From: Bradysia coprophila
Lineage: Eukaryota > Arthropoda > Insecta > Diptera > Sciaridae
DNA length: 64,000 nt
Assembly: GCF_014529535.1 (NCBI RefSeq)
Contig: NC_050735.1
Coordinates: forward strand, 8,505,739-8,569,738
Direction of reading: 5' to 3'
A program made the position numbers and the translations under genes. Below are positions 1-11,583 of the stretch, piece after piece; positions within the stretch are counted from its first letter, which is position 1; every line of letters begins with the position of its first letter. The notes under the pieces were generated by a model. The model ran no database searches. It saw only the letters and a list, made by a program, of their open reading frames with translations, and was not told where the DNA came from.

Positions 1-1058
1 GTAAAACATCAACGACCAAAATTGTTTCGAAAGCACCCTCTAACTATACATTAAAAGTTCTGAAAATGTTATACCTCTGTTATTCGATGAAGTTGATCTG
101 AGCTACAGGCGAATCGGAACATGGTATAGCAGTTAATCATCGCCACATTGTACTTTTTCCTCATACTATCGATGGTTGTAATAAGCTGCCAGATGAAATA
201 TTTCATTAAAAGTTATCCCTTCAGTGGAAAGTAAAAAGCTCCAATAAATTAATTAATGATTTTCAAATATGAGCACATTATCCACATTTTGTAATGCAAA
301 TAGCATGGTCTGATGTGTGAGTGATTTTGCGATTCACATCGTCAATTTAAGATAATATTTTCCTTTCCCATTAAACGGATTAGGATCAAACGTATATACA
401 TACGTGGAATTAAAGGCTTGAAATTCAACAGTTTGATTGTGCAAATTTCAATGTGCTTTTAGAAGTAAAATATTTGTTTTAACTTTCCGAAAATTTTCTG
501 TATATCTTGTTGGTCTATGCAGTTAGGTTGTGACAGATTTCGTATATAATACACTGAGCGAAATTTCGTACGTGCTATGCGTATATCATTCGTGCCCCCT
601 GTTAAAAATTGTGGTAAGGTAGTTATACAGCGGGCTGGAATATAATACGTGCGAGACGTATTTCGTTTTGACGGAGATTTAAAAATACGAATTTTATTGA
701 ATTCACTTACAACATATTAACAGTTGACAGTAGTTATTTGTACATTTTAGAAGTTATTGGTAACAAATATTTGAAATTAAAAATTGACTTCTTCGGGAAT
801 TGAATTGGGGACCTCTGGATCATGAAACAACGATCTTTCTAATGTTGCAGTACAGTATTGTTGGTTGACATTTCTTATTGTTGAAGCGTACTTTGAAAGC
901 CATAAACGTGTGTGGTGTATAATAGTTACCCAGAGCACGTTATAACGACTTGATGGTAAGATGATTCTGAGATGATTACGAAATGAAACTAGGTACTTCA
1001 TAAAAATTGAAAGGATTTTGTCAAGAATTTTTATAATTTATGAAAATAATTTTTATGT
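1..1058. other. Gene-free AT-rich stretch
   Basis: I see no coding exon, RNA gene or clear repeat here. Open frames are short and lack codon structure. Confidence 0.6.
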
Positions 1059-1066
1059 CGTTTATC

Positions 1067-1346
1067 CATCGATATAATATAGGGTAGATTGGTACACATG
1101 TAGAACGAAAATTCGGAAATATATCACACACACAACGACACAATTTTTTAATCACAACACAAAACACAACGAAGGGACATTAAAAGAGACATTCAAAAAG
1201 GAAGGGGACATTAGGATTTTGAAATATTTGTATGGCTTTCTTCCGCGCGCTTTCTCAGAACGTAAGTTACGTTACACATACATTCTTACTTTCTTTCCGC
1301 ACAAACGTTCTTCGTGTGTACCAATCTACCCTATATTACATCGATG
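1067..1346. mobile_element. hAT-like foldback MITE with 8-bp target duplication
   Basis: Arms of about 40 bp (1067-1107 and 1307-1346) are inverted copies with a few mismatches and share the core gggtagattggtacaca. The element is flanked on both sides by cgtttatc (1059-1066 and 1347-1354). An 8-bp duplication is typical of hAT-family transposons. It is non-coding, so it would depend on a transposase made elsewhere. Confidence 0.8.
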
Positions 1347-1779
1347 CGTTTATCTTTCTTCGTGTTACGAAATATCAATATGATGCAAACTCATTGTTTA
1401 GACAAACATCCACTGTATACGTTTAACATACGTGATGAGGGTCCCATTCGTAAGTTATTCACATTCCTCGTACATCACCACAATATGTAACACATGAATA
1501 TTACCGAAATACGTAACTACGTTTTCAATATGTCTCACGTATAGAAAACAGTGTCAATGTAGCATATACGTCAGTGAAGTATATTACACCTCTCCGAGAA
1601 ATTTTACACATACCCGGAGTTTTGTCTGAATTTTATTTTTCTGGGTGTAGGCAGAATAATTTGAATATATATCACGAAATATTAGAATTTGGTAAAGACA
1701 CATAATATATACCTGGTATGTCGTTGAAAGTCGTATTTATATTCAGAAAAGAAAAAGCAGAGCAAAGATGTTCTACAAA
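1347..1779. other. Gene-free stretch
   Basis: Beyond the target duplication at its left edge I see nothing that can be supported. Confidence 0.5.
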
Positions 1780-2006
1780 CAGGGCATATTTTAGGAAATT
1801 CCATAAAATTCACGAAAATTCACAAATTTTATTTGTTCGTGAATCAAAAGAATGATCATTCAAAATTGTTTGACTGGCTTACATATGGTCGAAAACAGCT
1901 AAAAATCCAGAAGTTGTTTTATATGTGGCCTTTTAAGTAAATAATTCAAAAAAATGACCAAAAAATTGAGGAATTTTAGAGAATTAATTCCCTTAAAATA
2001 GGCCCT
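1780..2006. repeat. Short inverted-repeat element, cagggc-tatttta family
   Basis: The left end reads cagggcatattttaggaaat. The right end is its imperfect inverse, cttaaaataggccctg. Related ends occur near 27545-27780, near 31405-31460 and at the 53.8-55.4 kb element. No clean target duplication is visible. Confidence 0.55.
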
Positions 2007-2654
2007 GTCTGGAGATGATACAAATAAAAACCGACGCCTAACACAATCAGCACAAGAAATATTAATATCTGTCCAAAACCTGCAACTATCTAATATGGTC
2101 GTAGGCGATATAAAAATGGAATGAACGTGAAAATTTTTAATCGATTTTTTTCTTCAATTTGCAATCTTTTTTTACGTAATCTCTCGGTTTTTTTGTGGTT
2201 CGTTTGTTTTGAAAGTGTGTTTGCAGTTATTCCAATAATGTCTCTAGCAAACAAACTTCGTTTTAAAGCTGTCAAAATACCACATTATTTCTTTTGATTG
2301 TAGAATCATGCATTGTTGACTAATTTCTAATTTTACATGTAAAATGCAAAGGATGTGTGTTGCATTTTTACCACCTGAATCAAAGTAGTTAGGTTGATGA
2401 AGGGTGTAATGGTTTATGGTTATACACATCTGTTGTTCATGCTATGTACAGTGTGTCAGTACAGTATTATCATTTATTCACCTACACATAAGTGTGTGTT
2501 ATTTCACAATAACCCGCAGAATGACATTTTCCTTATACAAAATGTGTCATTTTGTCGATTATATTGTGAATGACGCGAAATTCCTAGCAGCCGTTTCGAT
2601 CAAATTTTTCATTGCTCAAATGTCACATTTACCGCTCAACAGATTCTCAATAGA
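2007..2654. other. Gene-free stretch
   Basis: I find no supported gene or structured repeat. The open frames here have no recognisable features. Confidence 0.5.
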
Positions 2655-2810
2655 TCTCTTCCAAGTGCAGGTGCAATGTGCAGTTTACTGTCAAACGTCA
2701 TCCACAAAGCCATAAACCTCAGCGCTTTTGCATTCAGTTTGTCAACAACATTGTTTAGTTATGTTGTCTGTCGATGACGATTGACATTTCGATGATGCAC
2801 TTGGAAGAGA
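2655..2810. repeat. Short foldback element
   Basis: The 15-mer tctcttccaagtgca at 2655-2669 returns as its exact reverse complement at 2796-2810, with weaker pairing just inside. The length of 156 bp fits a small non-autonomous element. Confidence 0.55.
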
Positions 2811-2980
2811 CCTATGCTTCTGTTTTCAGCATTAAAGGCTTGTTGTCATCTTATCTGATTACATATCGAACAGCTGACCACTTACAACGTTGTCTATGAT
2901 TGAGGTTAAACTCTCAGTTTGCTTTCTCGGTGACAATTTAACCAATAAAAGTCGCTTATCCATCCGATGGATTTTATCAA

Positions 2981-3180
2981 TGAAAGTAAATTGATAGGTA
3001 TGGCCAAACGTTCAAATTTGTTCTAGCCGGAGCACATACGGATTTGCATGGCGCCACCTCAAACGAACTCATTTCTAGTGCAAATTTCCACTAGAAATGA
3101 GTTCGTTTGAGGTGGCGCCATGCAAATCCGTATGTGCTCCGACTTGTATGGACTGGCCATACCTACTTATCTAATTTCAT
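2981..3180. repeat. Long near-perfect palindrome (foldback element)
   Basis: The core arms are 53 bp each (3028-3080 and 3089-3141) and perfectly complementary by eye, with an 8-nt loop (3081-3088). After a short unpaired stretch the outer parts pair again: aggtatggcca near 2997 with tggccatacct near 3154. This is a strong hairpin in DNA or RNA and most likely a MITE. Confidence 0.85.
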
Positions 3181-4670
3181 TGGATTTTATAAGATTGGCG
3201 TCGTCAGCGTTTTTTACCCTATAGTCAGGCCGAAACCTATGCTGTAAACTGACAGCTTGTGGGTGAGTAAACCGATAGATACACTAGATACTATTGTGAA
3301 CAATACCATGAATTACCAGCTGATAGAAGACCAGCTGTTGCGAATTCTTCCCTCCAGTAAAATTTACAGAATGTAAGAGTTTCTCATTCGAAAAACCAAC
3401 TTTACAAGTTCAAACGATTACCAAACATTCAACAATAATGATTAAAATCAGAGACGGTTCATCTCACCATCTTGTTACTGTACTGTTACCATTTTTCCTG
3501 GTCTACTAGCTCTTTGATGTGCAGCTGGTTTACCGTTGCTGCGAATTATAGTGATGGACAGAAGCATGTTGACTTAGTCGCCCGACAACAGGAATGTACT
3601 AGAAATATTGGCGTTATAGAAATGCAGACTTGATTGAATTCTAAGCAAATGATATTGAGACATTAATAACGGGCGATCCCAAACGAACGAAGTAATTGGA
3701 TGCTAAAAATATTATACCAGTCTCTGGATATGTAGCAGTAGTTGGACATGGACACTTATTGTTCTTTCATCGAAAAACTTTTTTATGAGTGGAAGAGCCA
3801 TAGGTGTCCGACTACTGGTAAATGACCGGAAACTGGTGCCACCAATAGTTGGTTTATTTGTTTTTGTTGTGATTGTCTAATTTTATTTAATTAGGCTAGA
3901 CCAGACCATACAGTTACACTCGAGCGATGGCATGGTGGTGCTGCTACTTTTAAACATGCCTGGATACCGATTAGTATCAGCGCCACCATGCCCCTTCTAG
4001 AGTATAACTCTGTGGGCTAGACGTATGAACGTCGAAATACGAATCCTTGAGAGAGAAATAGATAAAAATGACTGAAGTTTTACTTTCTACACCCAGACCA
4101 TGTTTTGCAGAAGATTGATACCCGAAAGCATATAAATAAAATAAAAGAATTCGCTCCAACATCCACACCGCCGAACAGAACAGCAAATATGATAGGGCCC
4201 ATGACTTCATGTACTTCATACGGAACTAAAAACGATACTTTTAACAATGTAATGTTATATATCCGCAAATAAATACATCGCCTGACTGTTGTTGAACATT
4301 CAATTTTATAAAATTTACAATTCTAGCAGTCTAGACTAAACAATCGATTATGTTCCGATAAATTATTCTACTCGCTAAAACCAATATATGCGGAAAAAAT
4401 CATTTCCATATTCAGATGTTATCGTGAACTTATCGCAAATAACAACTAGAACTGGGTATGCATTTTGACAAAAAATATATTTTTAATTGAAGATGTTGAG
4501 TTCATTCAATTATTATCCAATTTAAATAAACAAATTTATACAAAATACATTAGCACCAGGTACGTGCATGGCTTTGCACCAAAAAAATCGGCCAGTGTCA
4601 ATCAACGACCATGCTAACCAGCTACATTGTTCGCATAACAATTGATTGGAACGCGTACTCATCGCGCATT
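3181..4670. other. Gene-free region with one small foldback
   Basis: No gene is supported. A hairpin pairs 3911-3947 with 3974-4010 (about 29 of 37 positions) around a short spacer and is probably a degenerate MITE. The rest is AT-rich sequence upstream of the gene at 4744. Confidence 0.5.
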
Positions 4671-4671
4671 A

Positions 4672-4709
4672 TATAAAAGCTGCTGTTGATTCGATCAACA
4701 CTATCAGTT
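4672..4709 (+). promoter_or_regulatory. TATA box and initiator of the secreted-protein gene
   Basis: TATAAAAG lies at 4672-4679. An arthropod initiator (atcagt) has its likely +1 A at about 4706, roughly 30 bp downstream. This is the normal TATA-to-Inr spacing and gives a 5' UTR of about 38 nt before the ATG at 4744. Confidence 0.8.
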
Positions 4710-4743
4710 CCAATTTGTTGAGCAAACAATTCAATTTGTCAAA

Positions 4744-5379
4744 ATGAATAAATTTACGATTTTACTATTAACAATAACAATTTACGCTGTGACCGCTGAG
4801 CCGCTACGAAACGGACAACAACAATCGCAACGACAATTTGCCCGTCAAGAAGTCACTACTGAACAAGATGAAACTACCACTACAGATGATGTTCAATCAA
4901 CGTCGATCCCATCAAATAATGGACCCTACACACCATCCGGTTGGAGGCCATCGGGACAGTTGTTAGTTCTACCAGCGAGACAACAACAGCCGCAACAGCA
5001 ATATGGACCACCTCAACAATACGGACCTCCAACAACGGAATACGGTGCACCCGATGAAGATAATGTTTCGTCAACAGCTGAAGCAAGTGATTCCACCGAC
5101 AGCAATGAAACAACCGATGAACCAGATTCGGAAAGTGTTGATGTCGAAGATGGACCATCTCAAGCGAATATCAATCAACAATCTCAACAGCAGCCAGGAT
5201 ATTTCGTTCGACTAGCCGACGGATCTCTGCAACAGGTTCTGTACGTTGCTCCTGCTGCTATCGGTGCCAAACTACAAGTCCAACCAGCACTTCAAGCTCA
5301 ACCCGCTCAACCACTATTCATTCAACCATATTATGTTCCGCAAGCTGTGTCTTACACCTCTCACTATCAGAGCTGGTAA
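4744..5379 (+). CDS. Secreted Gln/Pro-rich protein, DUF4794-like
   Basis: Single-exon gene for a 211-residue protein. Residues 1-18 form a hydrophobic signal peptide ending ...TIYAVTA, so the product should be exported. The body is rich in Gln, Pro, Ser and Thr and holds QQYGPP/TEYGAP repeats around residues 87-103, followed by an acidic Ser/Thr stretch. Near the C-terminus is GYFVRLADGSLQQVLYVAP, the type of motif found in insect DUF4794 proteins, which are thought to be extracellular or cuticle-associated; that family link is my recognition, not a search result. A TATA box and initiator lie just upstream, the ATG has an AAAATG context, and AATAAA follows at 5454-5459. It stands alone with no operon-like neighbour. 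Confidence 0.85.
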   Translation: MNKFTILLLTITIYAVTAEPLRNGQQQSQRQFARQEVTTEQDETTTTDDVQSTSIPSNNGPYTPSGWRPSGQLLVLPARQQQPQQQYGPPQQYGPPTTEYGAPDEDNVSSTAEASDSTDSNETTDEPDSESVDVEDGPSQANINQQSQQQPGYFVRLADGSLQQVLYVAPAAIGAKLQVQPALQAQPAQPLFIQPYYVPQAVSYTSHYQSW

Positions 5380-5459
5380 AGATCACGCAACGAAACGCCG
5401 AAAACGGAAACATTTTTATTTATTTATTTTACGATAATTTATTTTGCATTGGAAATAAA

Positions 5460-6168
5460 ACCATCAGACTCACGACATTTGGTTTTTTCTAGCGGAGGTA
5501 CTCAAGCTATTAACAAAGAACAACAACCTCACTTACAGTGATTCCTAGATCGGTATTCGATATTTAAAACTCTTCTCTTTTTCCATTCTATTGCCTCGTT
5601 TCGCTATTTCAAGCAAGATATCGTTGCCTGGTGTGGATATATAATGTCAACAGAGAAATAATCGAATTTTCAGTCGACGGATTTTAGTAAATTATTATGT
5701 TGCGTAGCAAATATTGGCCCGATAGAGAAGAGTTTAGAATATAGAAAACTCATGCCGTAATACCCCTTCTGTTTAGTGAAAATACCCAAAGACGGAGTTT
5801 TCTTCCACAAATAAAAAAAAAAGTTAAATTTAAAAACATAAGCTAACGCCGACCCGTACAAAACACCTATTCGATGCGGTACTTTCTGTTCCGATTCCTC
5901 TTAAGTTTCTTCTTAGTGTCGAAGCCCTGAAACAATAAAAAAATTTCTACGTACGACCGCAGTACATTTCGAGAGTCGTTGCACTTAGTTATGTTTAGAT
6001 GAAACTCCGAAGATAATGTTATCGATGTAGTAGTGTAAGTGAGGTTGTCTGGTTATTGGTGGTCTTATCACAGAAGAGATATTGACAAACTCGCGTCTTC
6101 AAATCGATTGACAAAATAATTAGGCTCAGTCATTGCAGAGGCATTGTCCGCATTTCGCATACATCACA
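5460..6168. other. Intergenic, with a fragment of a dispersed repeat
   Basis: Around 5838-5880 there is a short match (gctaacgccgacccgtac) to the start of the 1.24-kb repeats at 9918 and 23759. No gene is visible. The last part is the upstream region of the aminoacylase gene; I do not see a TATA box there. Confidence 0.5.
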
Positions 6169-8008
6169 ATGATTGTTAACAAGAAGTGGATTGTCGGTAT
6201 CTCGGTCGTTTTGGTTCTTGTGTAAGTTCAGTTGTTCAGTAACGATAGCAAAGCTTTCTGTGTCGATTAATTCCGGTTTCTTTCATTTTACTCTATTAAA
6301 GTGTCATTTTGGGAGTCCTCTTGGGTGTCCTGCTACCCAGACACAATAACGTCAACAACGGAAATGTCGACAGCTATTTCGAGGAACTTCCAGAAACTTC
6401 CAAATGGTACGGCGACGAGGAGATTCGAATTCTTCGTCAATATTTGTCGTTCCCCACAATGCCTCCTGATATCGACTACGGTAAACACAGTTCCATGTAG
6501 GGCAGATGGCAGACACAGCGGAACATGAACCAAATTCTGTTTCAATTCCAGTGCCAACCGTTGAATTCCTAAAGCAACAAGCAGCGAGTCTCGATCTACC
6601 CCTATCGATGTATTATCCTGTAAACGAAGCGAATCCAGTCGTTGTCATGACGTGGGCAGGATCAGATCCCAGTCTTAAGTCAATCCTGTTGAATTCGCAC
6701 ACCGACGTCGTCCCAATATTCGAGGAATTTTGGACACATCGACCATTTGCTGCTGACATAGACGAAGAGGGAAGAATTTTCGCACGTGGTGCACAGGATA
6801 CGAAATCGACTGGAATGTTGTATTTGGCAGCGATTCGAGCGTTGAAAAAGGAAGGCATTCAACAGCTGAAACGAACCTTCCACATTTCATTCGTACCCGA
6901 TGAGGAAATGGGAGGATTCAACGGAATGGACAGTTTTGCTAAGTCCGCTGAGTTTGCGGGCTTGAATGTTGGCTATGCACTGGACGAATGTTCAGTATCG
7001 CCGACAAACGTACTAACAGTCATCAATGACGAGCGATCTACGTGGAGAATGGAATTCACATGCCACGGCGTAACAGGACACGGTTCAATTTTATTCGAAA
7101 ATACAACCGGCGAGAAGATCGCGCATTTGATCAGCAGATTTATGGAGCGACGACAAGTCGAAATGGACAATATGAGGAATTCGAATGCTACGACGTACGC
7201 CAATGTAACGTCTATCAATTTGACTATGTTGAAAGGAGGCGTTCAAGGCAACGTGATACCACCAGAACTAAGCGTAACGTTCGACGTACGCTTGGCTGTT
7301 AACGCTGACCATGATCAGTTTCAAAGAGATGTAAGGGTTTGAGTTTGGATTTTTGTTGTAGCGTAGGACTGGAACGGACAAAGTTCACGTCATTACCACC
7401 CCTTCTTAGTACGTCTAGGTAAAAGCATAAAATAAAGCGGGTGCCAATGACATATACGTAGTGACCACTAAATGGTGGTTTTGGTTTTAGTTTGATGGGA
7501 ATGAAGGCTAGATTGTTAATGAATTTCGGGTTTCAGATAGATCAGTGGATCGAAGAGGCTGGAGGAGATATTACCATAAACTATTTGATACACGATCCGA
7601 AAGTACCCAAGACGAGTGTTGACGAAACTAATCCCCTGTGGACTGTGCTGGAGAGTACGGCTAGGGAATTGTACTTATAATTTGAACAGTTTTTCCGTTT
7701 TGAAATTCTTTCAATTTTTTTCTATTTGACAGAGGATTGGAAATCGTTCCTGGTGTATCGACAGGCGCAACCGATATGAGATTTTTACGTAGGGTAAGAT
7801 CACCTGCTATTCGTCGGCTCGCGGTTTTTCTGGGACCCTGCATTCACATGTGATTTCTTTCCAGCAAAACATTCCTGCGTTTGGATTCAATACAATGATG
7901 AATACGCCTCGGCTTCTTCACGATCATGACGAGTTTGTGTACGCTGACGTTTATCTGACCTCTATTGATACGTACAAACGAGTCATATCGAACTTGGGCG
8001 ACATATAG
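6169..8008 (+). CDS. Membrane-anchored aminoacylase-1-like M20 peptidase family protein
   Basis: Six exons: 6169-6221, 6302-6480, 6552-7330, 7537-7670, 7733-7793 and 7865-8008. All introns are GT-AG and the 1350-nt CDS encodes 449 residues. The family hydrolyses N-acyl amino acids with a two-zinc centre. Visible ligands and catalytic residues are H127 and D129 (HTDVVP), D160 (GAQDTKS), E195-E196 (PDEEMGG) and the C-terminal LLHDHDE histidine. Length and motif order match aminoacylase 1 (M20A). Unlike cytosolic vertebrate ACY1, residues 7-29 form a long hydrophobic segment made by exon 1 plus the start of exon 2. This predicts a signal anchor or signal peptide, so the enzyme probably acts on the extracellular or lumenal side. 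AATAAA lies at 8053-8058. No frame damage is seen. Confidence 0.9.
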
Positions 8009-8301
8009 CGCTGGATATTCATTTGTAATATTAGCCAACAGTTTGCATAGAAAATAAACATTTGAGACTCTGCATCGAATTCTATCAAAACTCTGGTATA
8101 CCTGAAGTGATAATTTACTGTTTTACTGGCTGATAAACGTTATCACTAATCGGTCGAATCGGTCAGTTACAAGTAGTCTAATGAGTCAGTTAATCAACAT
8201 CCAACACTTCAACAAACAGTTCGGTATCGGAATTTTTACTAAACGATAGAGACTTTCGTAGATGCAGTGCGATAGCAGAACTTCCAGAAATACCAAAATT
8301 T

Positions 8302-8578
8302 AAATAGCCTCAATACAGACAACACACACTCTACGGATAATAGCGGCAGAGTCGAAATTTTGCTTGATTTTTGCAAGTGGTTCCAGGTGGTTCCGGGTGG
8401 TACCTGTGGTCCAATCGAAAAGTGATGTATGGAAGGTGCCCCTTATTTTTGAAAATGTACAAGTCGTCCATAGATCATTTTGTCCAAAAACTTCAAATTT
8501 AACCGATATAATTTTGGGTCATTTTGACTCTGCCGCTATTATCCGTAGAGTGTGTGTTGTTCGTATTGAGGCTATTTA
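8302..8578. mobile_element. Foldback MITE with ~50-bp arms
   Basis: The left arm starts aaatagcctcaatac at 8302. The right arm ends with its reverse complement at 8578, and the arms share ctctacggataatagcggca with almost no mismatch. The centre holds ggtggttcc-type direct repeats. It is non-coding. Confidence 0.75.
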
Positions 8579-8699
8579 GTATTCACGATTCACGGTGTAT
8601 GTGGACGGAGTGCAGTTCACATACCATTCGTTCTTGACGAAGAAATTAGTGACTGGTACGAAAGGGTTCGTTTATCAAATACGCTGTTTTTTTAGCATT

Positions 8700-9070
8700 A
8701 GGTGTCAGCTATGCATTGGACGCAGATTCAGAGTCTTTGTCAGGGTAGTTGTAGTGTGAAAATTCCTAACTTTCTTCCCTTGCATATACCCAGGTATGAT
8801 AAGCAATAAAATGGAATAAATCGACCAAAATTCGGTTGGACCAAAAAGATCATGAACTGGAGACCACCTAAAACAAGATCTAGAGGTAGACCACCAGAGA
8901 GATGGAATAATGGTAAAAAGAGAATTGCAGGCGCAAATTGGCAACTAGTGGCAACGAATCGTTCGGAATGGAAGAGAATTGGGGAGGCCTACGTCCAACA
9001 GTGGTTAGAAAAAGAAGAAGAAGAATATGAGCAAGAAGTGGAGGCGCATCGGGTCTTTTCTGTCTATTAA
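8700..9070 (+). pseudogene. LINE (RTE-like) C-terminal fragment
   Basis: The frame at 8852-9070 contains GRPPERWNNGKKRIAGANW followed by SEWKRIGEAYVQQW. This is the characteristic extreme C-terminus of RTE-type LINE reverse-transcriptase ORFs: a GRPxxRW(D/N) motif, then W..L.EA..Q. Nothing upstream in frame encodes the reverse transcriptase, so this is a 5'-truncated relic. Assignment rests on motif recognition only. Confidence 0.6.
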
Positions 9071-9289
9071 TTCCCTCTGTTGTTCTAATTGTGACGACAC
9101 TGTAACGTTCACCTCTAACGTTTGATTGTTATGATTAGGAAATCTTATGGAAACCAGACAAAATTAACCTCAACGCAGGGAGCAGATTTTCTTACATTAA
9201 TTTTGTTTACACGAAAAGTTTAAGAAAATGTTGTAAAATCTAGGAAAATTATTTCCAGAAAATAGTTCCCTGGACACTGTAGAACTAAT

Positions 9290-9445
9290 TGACAGGTAAA
9301 AAACTCTGGGTGGAAGGAACCGAAATACAATGTACAAACAGTCATAAAATAAATGTGGCATCTGTGGACAACCACAATAGGTTCCCCTTACTCAGGGAGT
9401 CCAATTCGACGTTTTACAAACGCATGCGTATGCGTAAGCCTATAA
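9290..9445 (+). repeat. 3' part of a dispersed repeat, target of the LTR insertion
   Basis: Sequence including gacaaccacaataggt and cagggagtccaattcgacg matches the 3' ends of the repeats at 11060-11160 and 24890-24996. It stops at cctataa where the LTR begins at 9446. The missing continuation (tataagacccc) lies immediately after the second LTR at 25606. Confidence 0.75.
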
Positions 9446-9618
9446 TGTTGAGACATCTAATCGTAGCATTCACATAAGTTCTAATCGAGTTAGTACGATC
9501 ACGTTAGCACTTGTGAATAACTAAATTTTGTGTTTGTTCGGTTTGAATTTGTAGTTGAATAAAGTCTCACTTTTATAAAACTGCTGTTATTCCTCACCAT
9601 AAATTGGAACTTCTAACA
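9446..9618 (+). repeat. Left LTR, copia-like
   Basis: 173 bp, TGTTGAG...CTAACA. It contains a tgaataaagtct poly(A)-type signal near 9556. Compared with the right copy it has 11 extra bases near 9470. Confidence 0.8.
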
Positions 9619-9632
9619 GGTTATGGGTCCAG
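9619..9632 (+). other. Copia-type primer-binding site
   Basis: ggttatgggtccag begins directly after the LTR. It closely resembles the Drosophila copia primer-binding site, which pairs with the anticodon region of initiator tRNA-Met rather than with a tRNA 3' end. This supports assignment to the copia group. Confidence 0.65.
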
Positions 9633-9686
9633 GTCGGGAATAGGGCAGTGGAGAATACAAGTCGAATATTTAAGGATTAAGTAAAA

Positions 9687-9857
9687 ATGGATTATGATTT
9701 GGAATGTGAAACAAAAGAAGGAAAGAACGTTGACGACGGGAATGAAAAATGGACCAAAGATTGGATTGCGATTTTACAATTGAAGAACAAACGAAAGAAA
9801 AGAAGAGAAGTAATCGAATTGAAAATTAAGGAGAAGAAAAGAAAAGAAAAGGAATAA
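9687..9857 (+). CDS. Short Lys/Glu-rich frame at the 5' end of the LTR element
   Basis: A 56-codon frame starts 55 nt after the primer-binding site, in the position of a gag start. It begins MDYDLECETKEG and becomes a highly charged KKRKEK tail. There is no recognisable gag, zinc-knuckle or protease motif. It is probably a degenerate or non-autonomous remnant; coding is uncertain. Confidence 0.3.
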   Translation: MDYDLECETKEGKNVDDGNEKWTKDWIAILQLKNKRKKRREVIELKIKEKKRKEKE

Positions 9858-9917
9858 TCGGATAAAAATTATGGTAATGACCCTGGCAAATTTTAATGGA
9901 CAGAAAAAATCGAAAAA

Positions 9918-11160
9918 AACATAGCTAACGCCGACCCGTACGAAACACCTATTCGTATCAAAAGCCTTTAATGTGAAACTCTTCATTTCTCTTACTTCAT
10001 TTTCTTCTCTGCTGAAAAACTATTCTTCCTTTTAAATCACTTACATTATCCACTCTTTGCCTTGTTATCATATACAATTAAATTGCCGGAGGCAATATAG
10101 ACAGCCCCGTACGAAGTCAAATTTCATAAATTCCTATTTAAACAGCTATATACCGCTATATTTACCTATATTTCACTGTAAATAAACATTTCACAGAGGA
10201 ATATGCTATTATATAGCTCTATATGCCTGTATATAGCTCAATATAGCTGTATATAGGTATATATAGATGTCCATATATGGAATCCCTGAAACCCCTCACA
10301 CTTAACACATTATTTCCATGTTAACAGAAACTCTATAAGTATCATTTTTCCCACTTTATATCACTTTTAATAAAATCCAACATGGCCGCCGGCAGCCATT
10401 TTGTCCGGAGACCGGAAATAGTACCGACGCTTTACATTCGTTAATACCTTTCAAACAAAAAAAAATTCATGAAATTCGGTCAAAATTTACTCGAGATATT
10501 GACAAAATACTCCACGTTCACTGTACTTCCGAGTAGCCAGATAAAAGCTCACTCCAAGAGACCTAGCTCACGCTCCGGAGAACATAATTTCATAAACTTT
10601 TTTTTCCCTGATTGGTACGGTCAATACCTATCTAATAAAGCTAAAACAGACGAAATATGTTCAAATGTGGCCGACCTACAAGCAAAAACTGCTTGCCGCC
10701 CTGTGCCTGTTCCACACCAAGGGGTCTAACTCACGAGTCGGTCATCCGATTTCCATAAACTTTTTTTTTGTCGATCGGTATTGTAAATACCTTTTATTTG
10801 ACGTATCAGTTACAAGTGTAACGCTTGAATGTCCAGAGATATCTTCGAAAAACCGTAAAGCACTTATTGGGCCACAGCTCGGGAGGGGTCGATCCAAAAT
10901 CACTCATCTTCGAACTTAGCCTGTCTTTTGACATTACCAAACGGGAAAAAAAAGAATTTTCAAAATCGGATGCGTTTTACTCAAGTTATCGTGCAGACAG
11001 ACAGACGGACAGACGGACAGACAGACAGACGGACATTTTTTTTCGCGGATTTGGCATCTCTAGACAACCACAATAGGTTTCCCCTTACTCAGGGAGTCCA
11101 ATTCGACGTGTTACAAACGTATGCGTAAACCTATAAGACCCCAGTACTTCGTACGGGTCT
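9918..11160 (+). repeat. Dispersed 1.24-kb repeat, copy 1
   Basis: Nearly identical (roughly 95% by eye) to 23759-24996 in the same orientation. An inner part beginning agccccgtacgaag (about 10104) and ending acttcgtacgggtct (11160) has inverted ends, so it is probably a non-autonomous DNA element. Landmarks are a run of tatatag-type palindromic motifs (10140-10270) and a cagacagacggac tract (11000-11035). No long frame has a recognisable protein motif. Confidence 0.75.
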
Positions 11161-11583
11161 AAAAAGTTGGTGCCAAAATGTAGATCCTTCTTTCTGAGGG
11201 CCCAACTGCCAGAAGAGCATCTGGAACGGCTTGCAGCCCAAAAGTACTGGGTTCATTTATATGTGCAACGATAGTGGGTGAGGCCAGCTACAGCACCCCA
11301 TACTCAGCTCCGTGGTACATTGAAGCTGCAGAAAAGGCGGACTCTCCGAACATTCACTATTTTTCTAGTCATAACTCTAGTGGATCAACTAGCACCAAGC
11401 GGTGCGTATACTCCACCTGTAGGTCTTTTCAAGGCCGACAATCTTACAACATTACAACAATTTAAAATAATTTTTTCTTGAGTTATTCCCGAAAAACTGT
11501 TTTCGGTACCCTCTGACATATCTTCACTTTTGAGCGCTTTTCAAAGAAAACAATTTTTTTAAAGAAAAATGGAAAGACACGTG
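11161..11583. other. Unassigned sequence inside the LTR-bounded block
   Basis: I see no gene and no repeat that can be supported. Confidence 0.4.

Noticed and set aside
6309-6500. Start of the aminoacylase at an internal codon in exon 2
   Set aside because: Exon 1 at 6169 has an ATG, a good donor and the right phase, and completes the hydrophobic anchor.
10469-11128. Proteins containing RTDRQTDRRTD in the 1.24-kb repeats
   Set aside because: They come from the cagacagacggac tract. The frame is not shared by the diverged copy at 19.5-20.6 kb.
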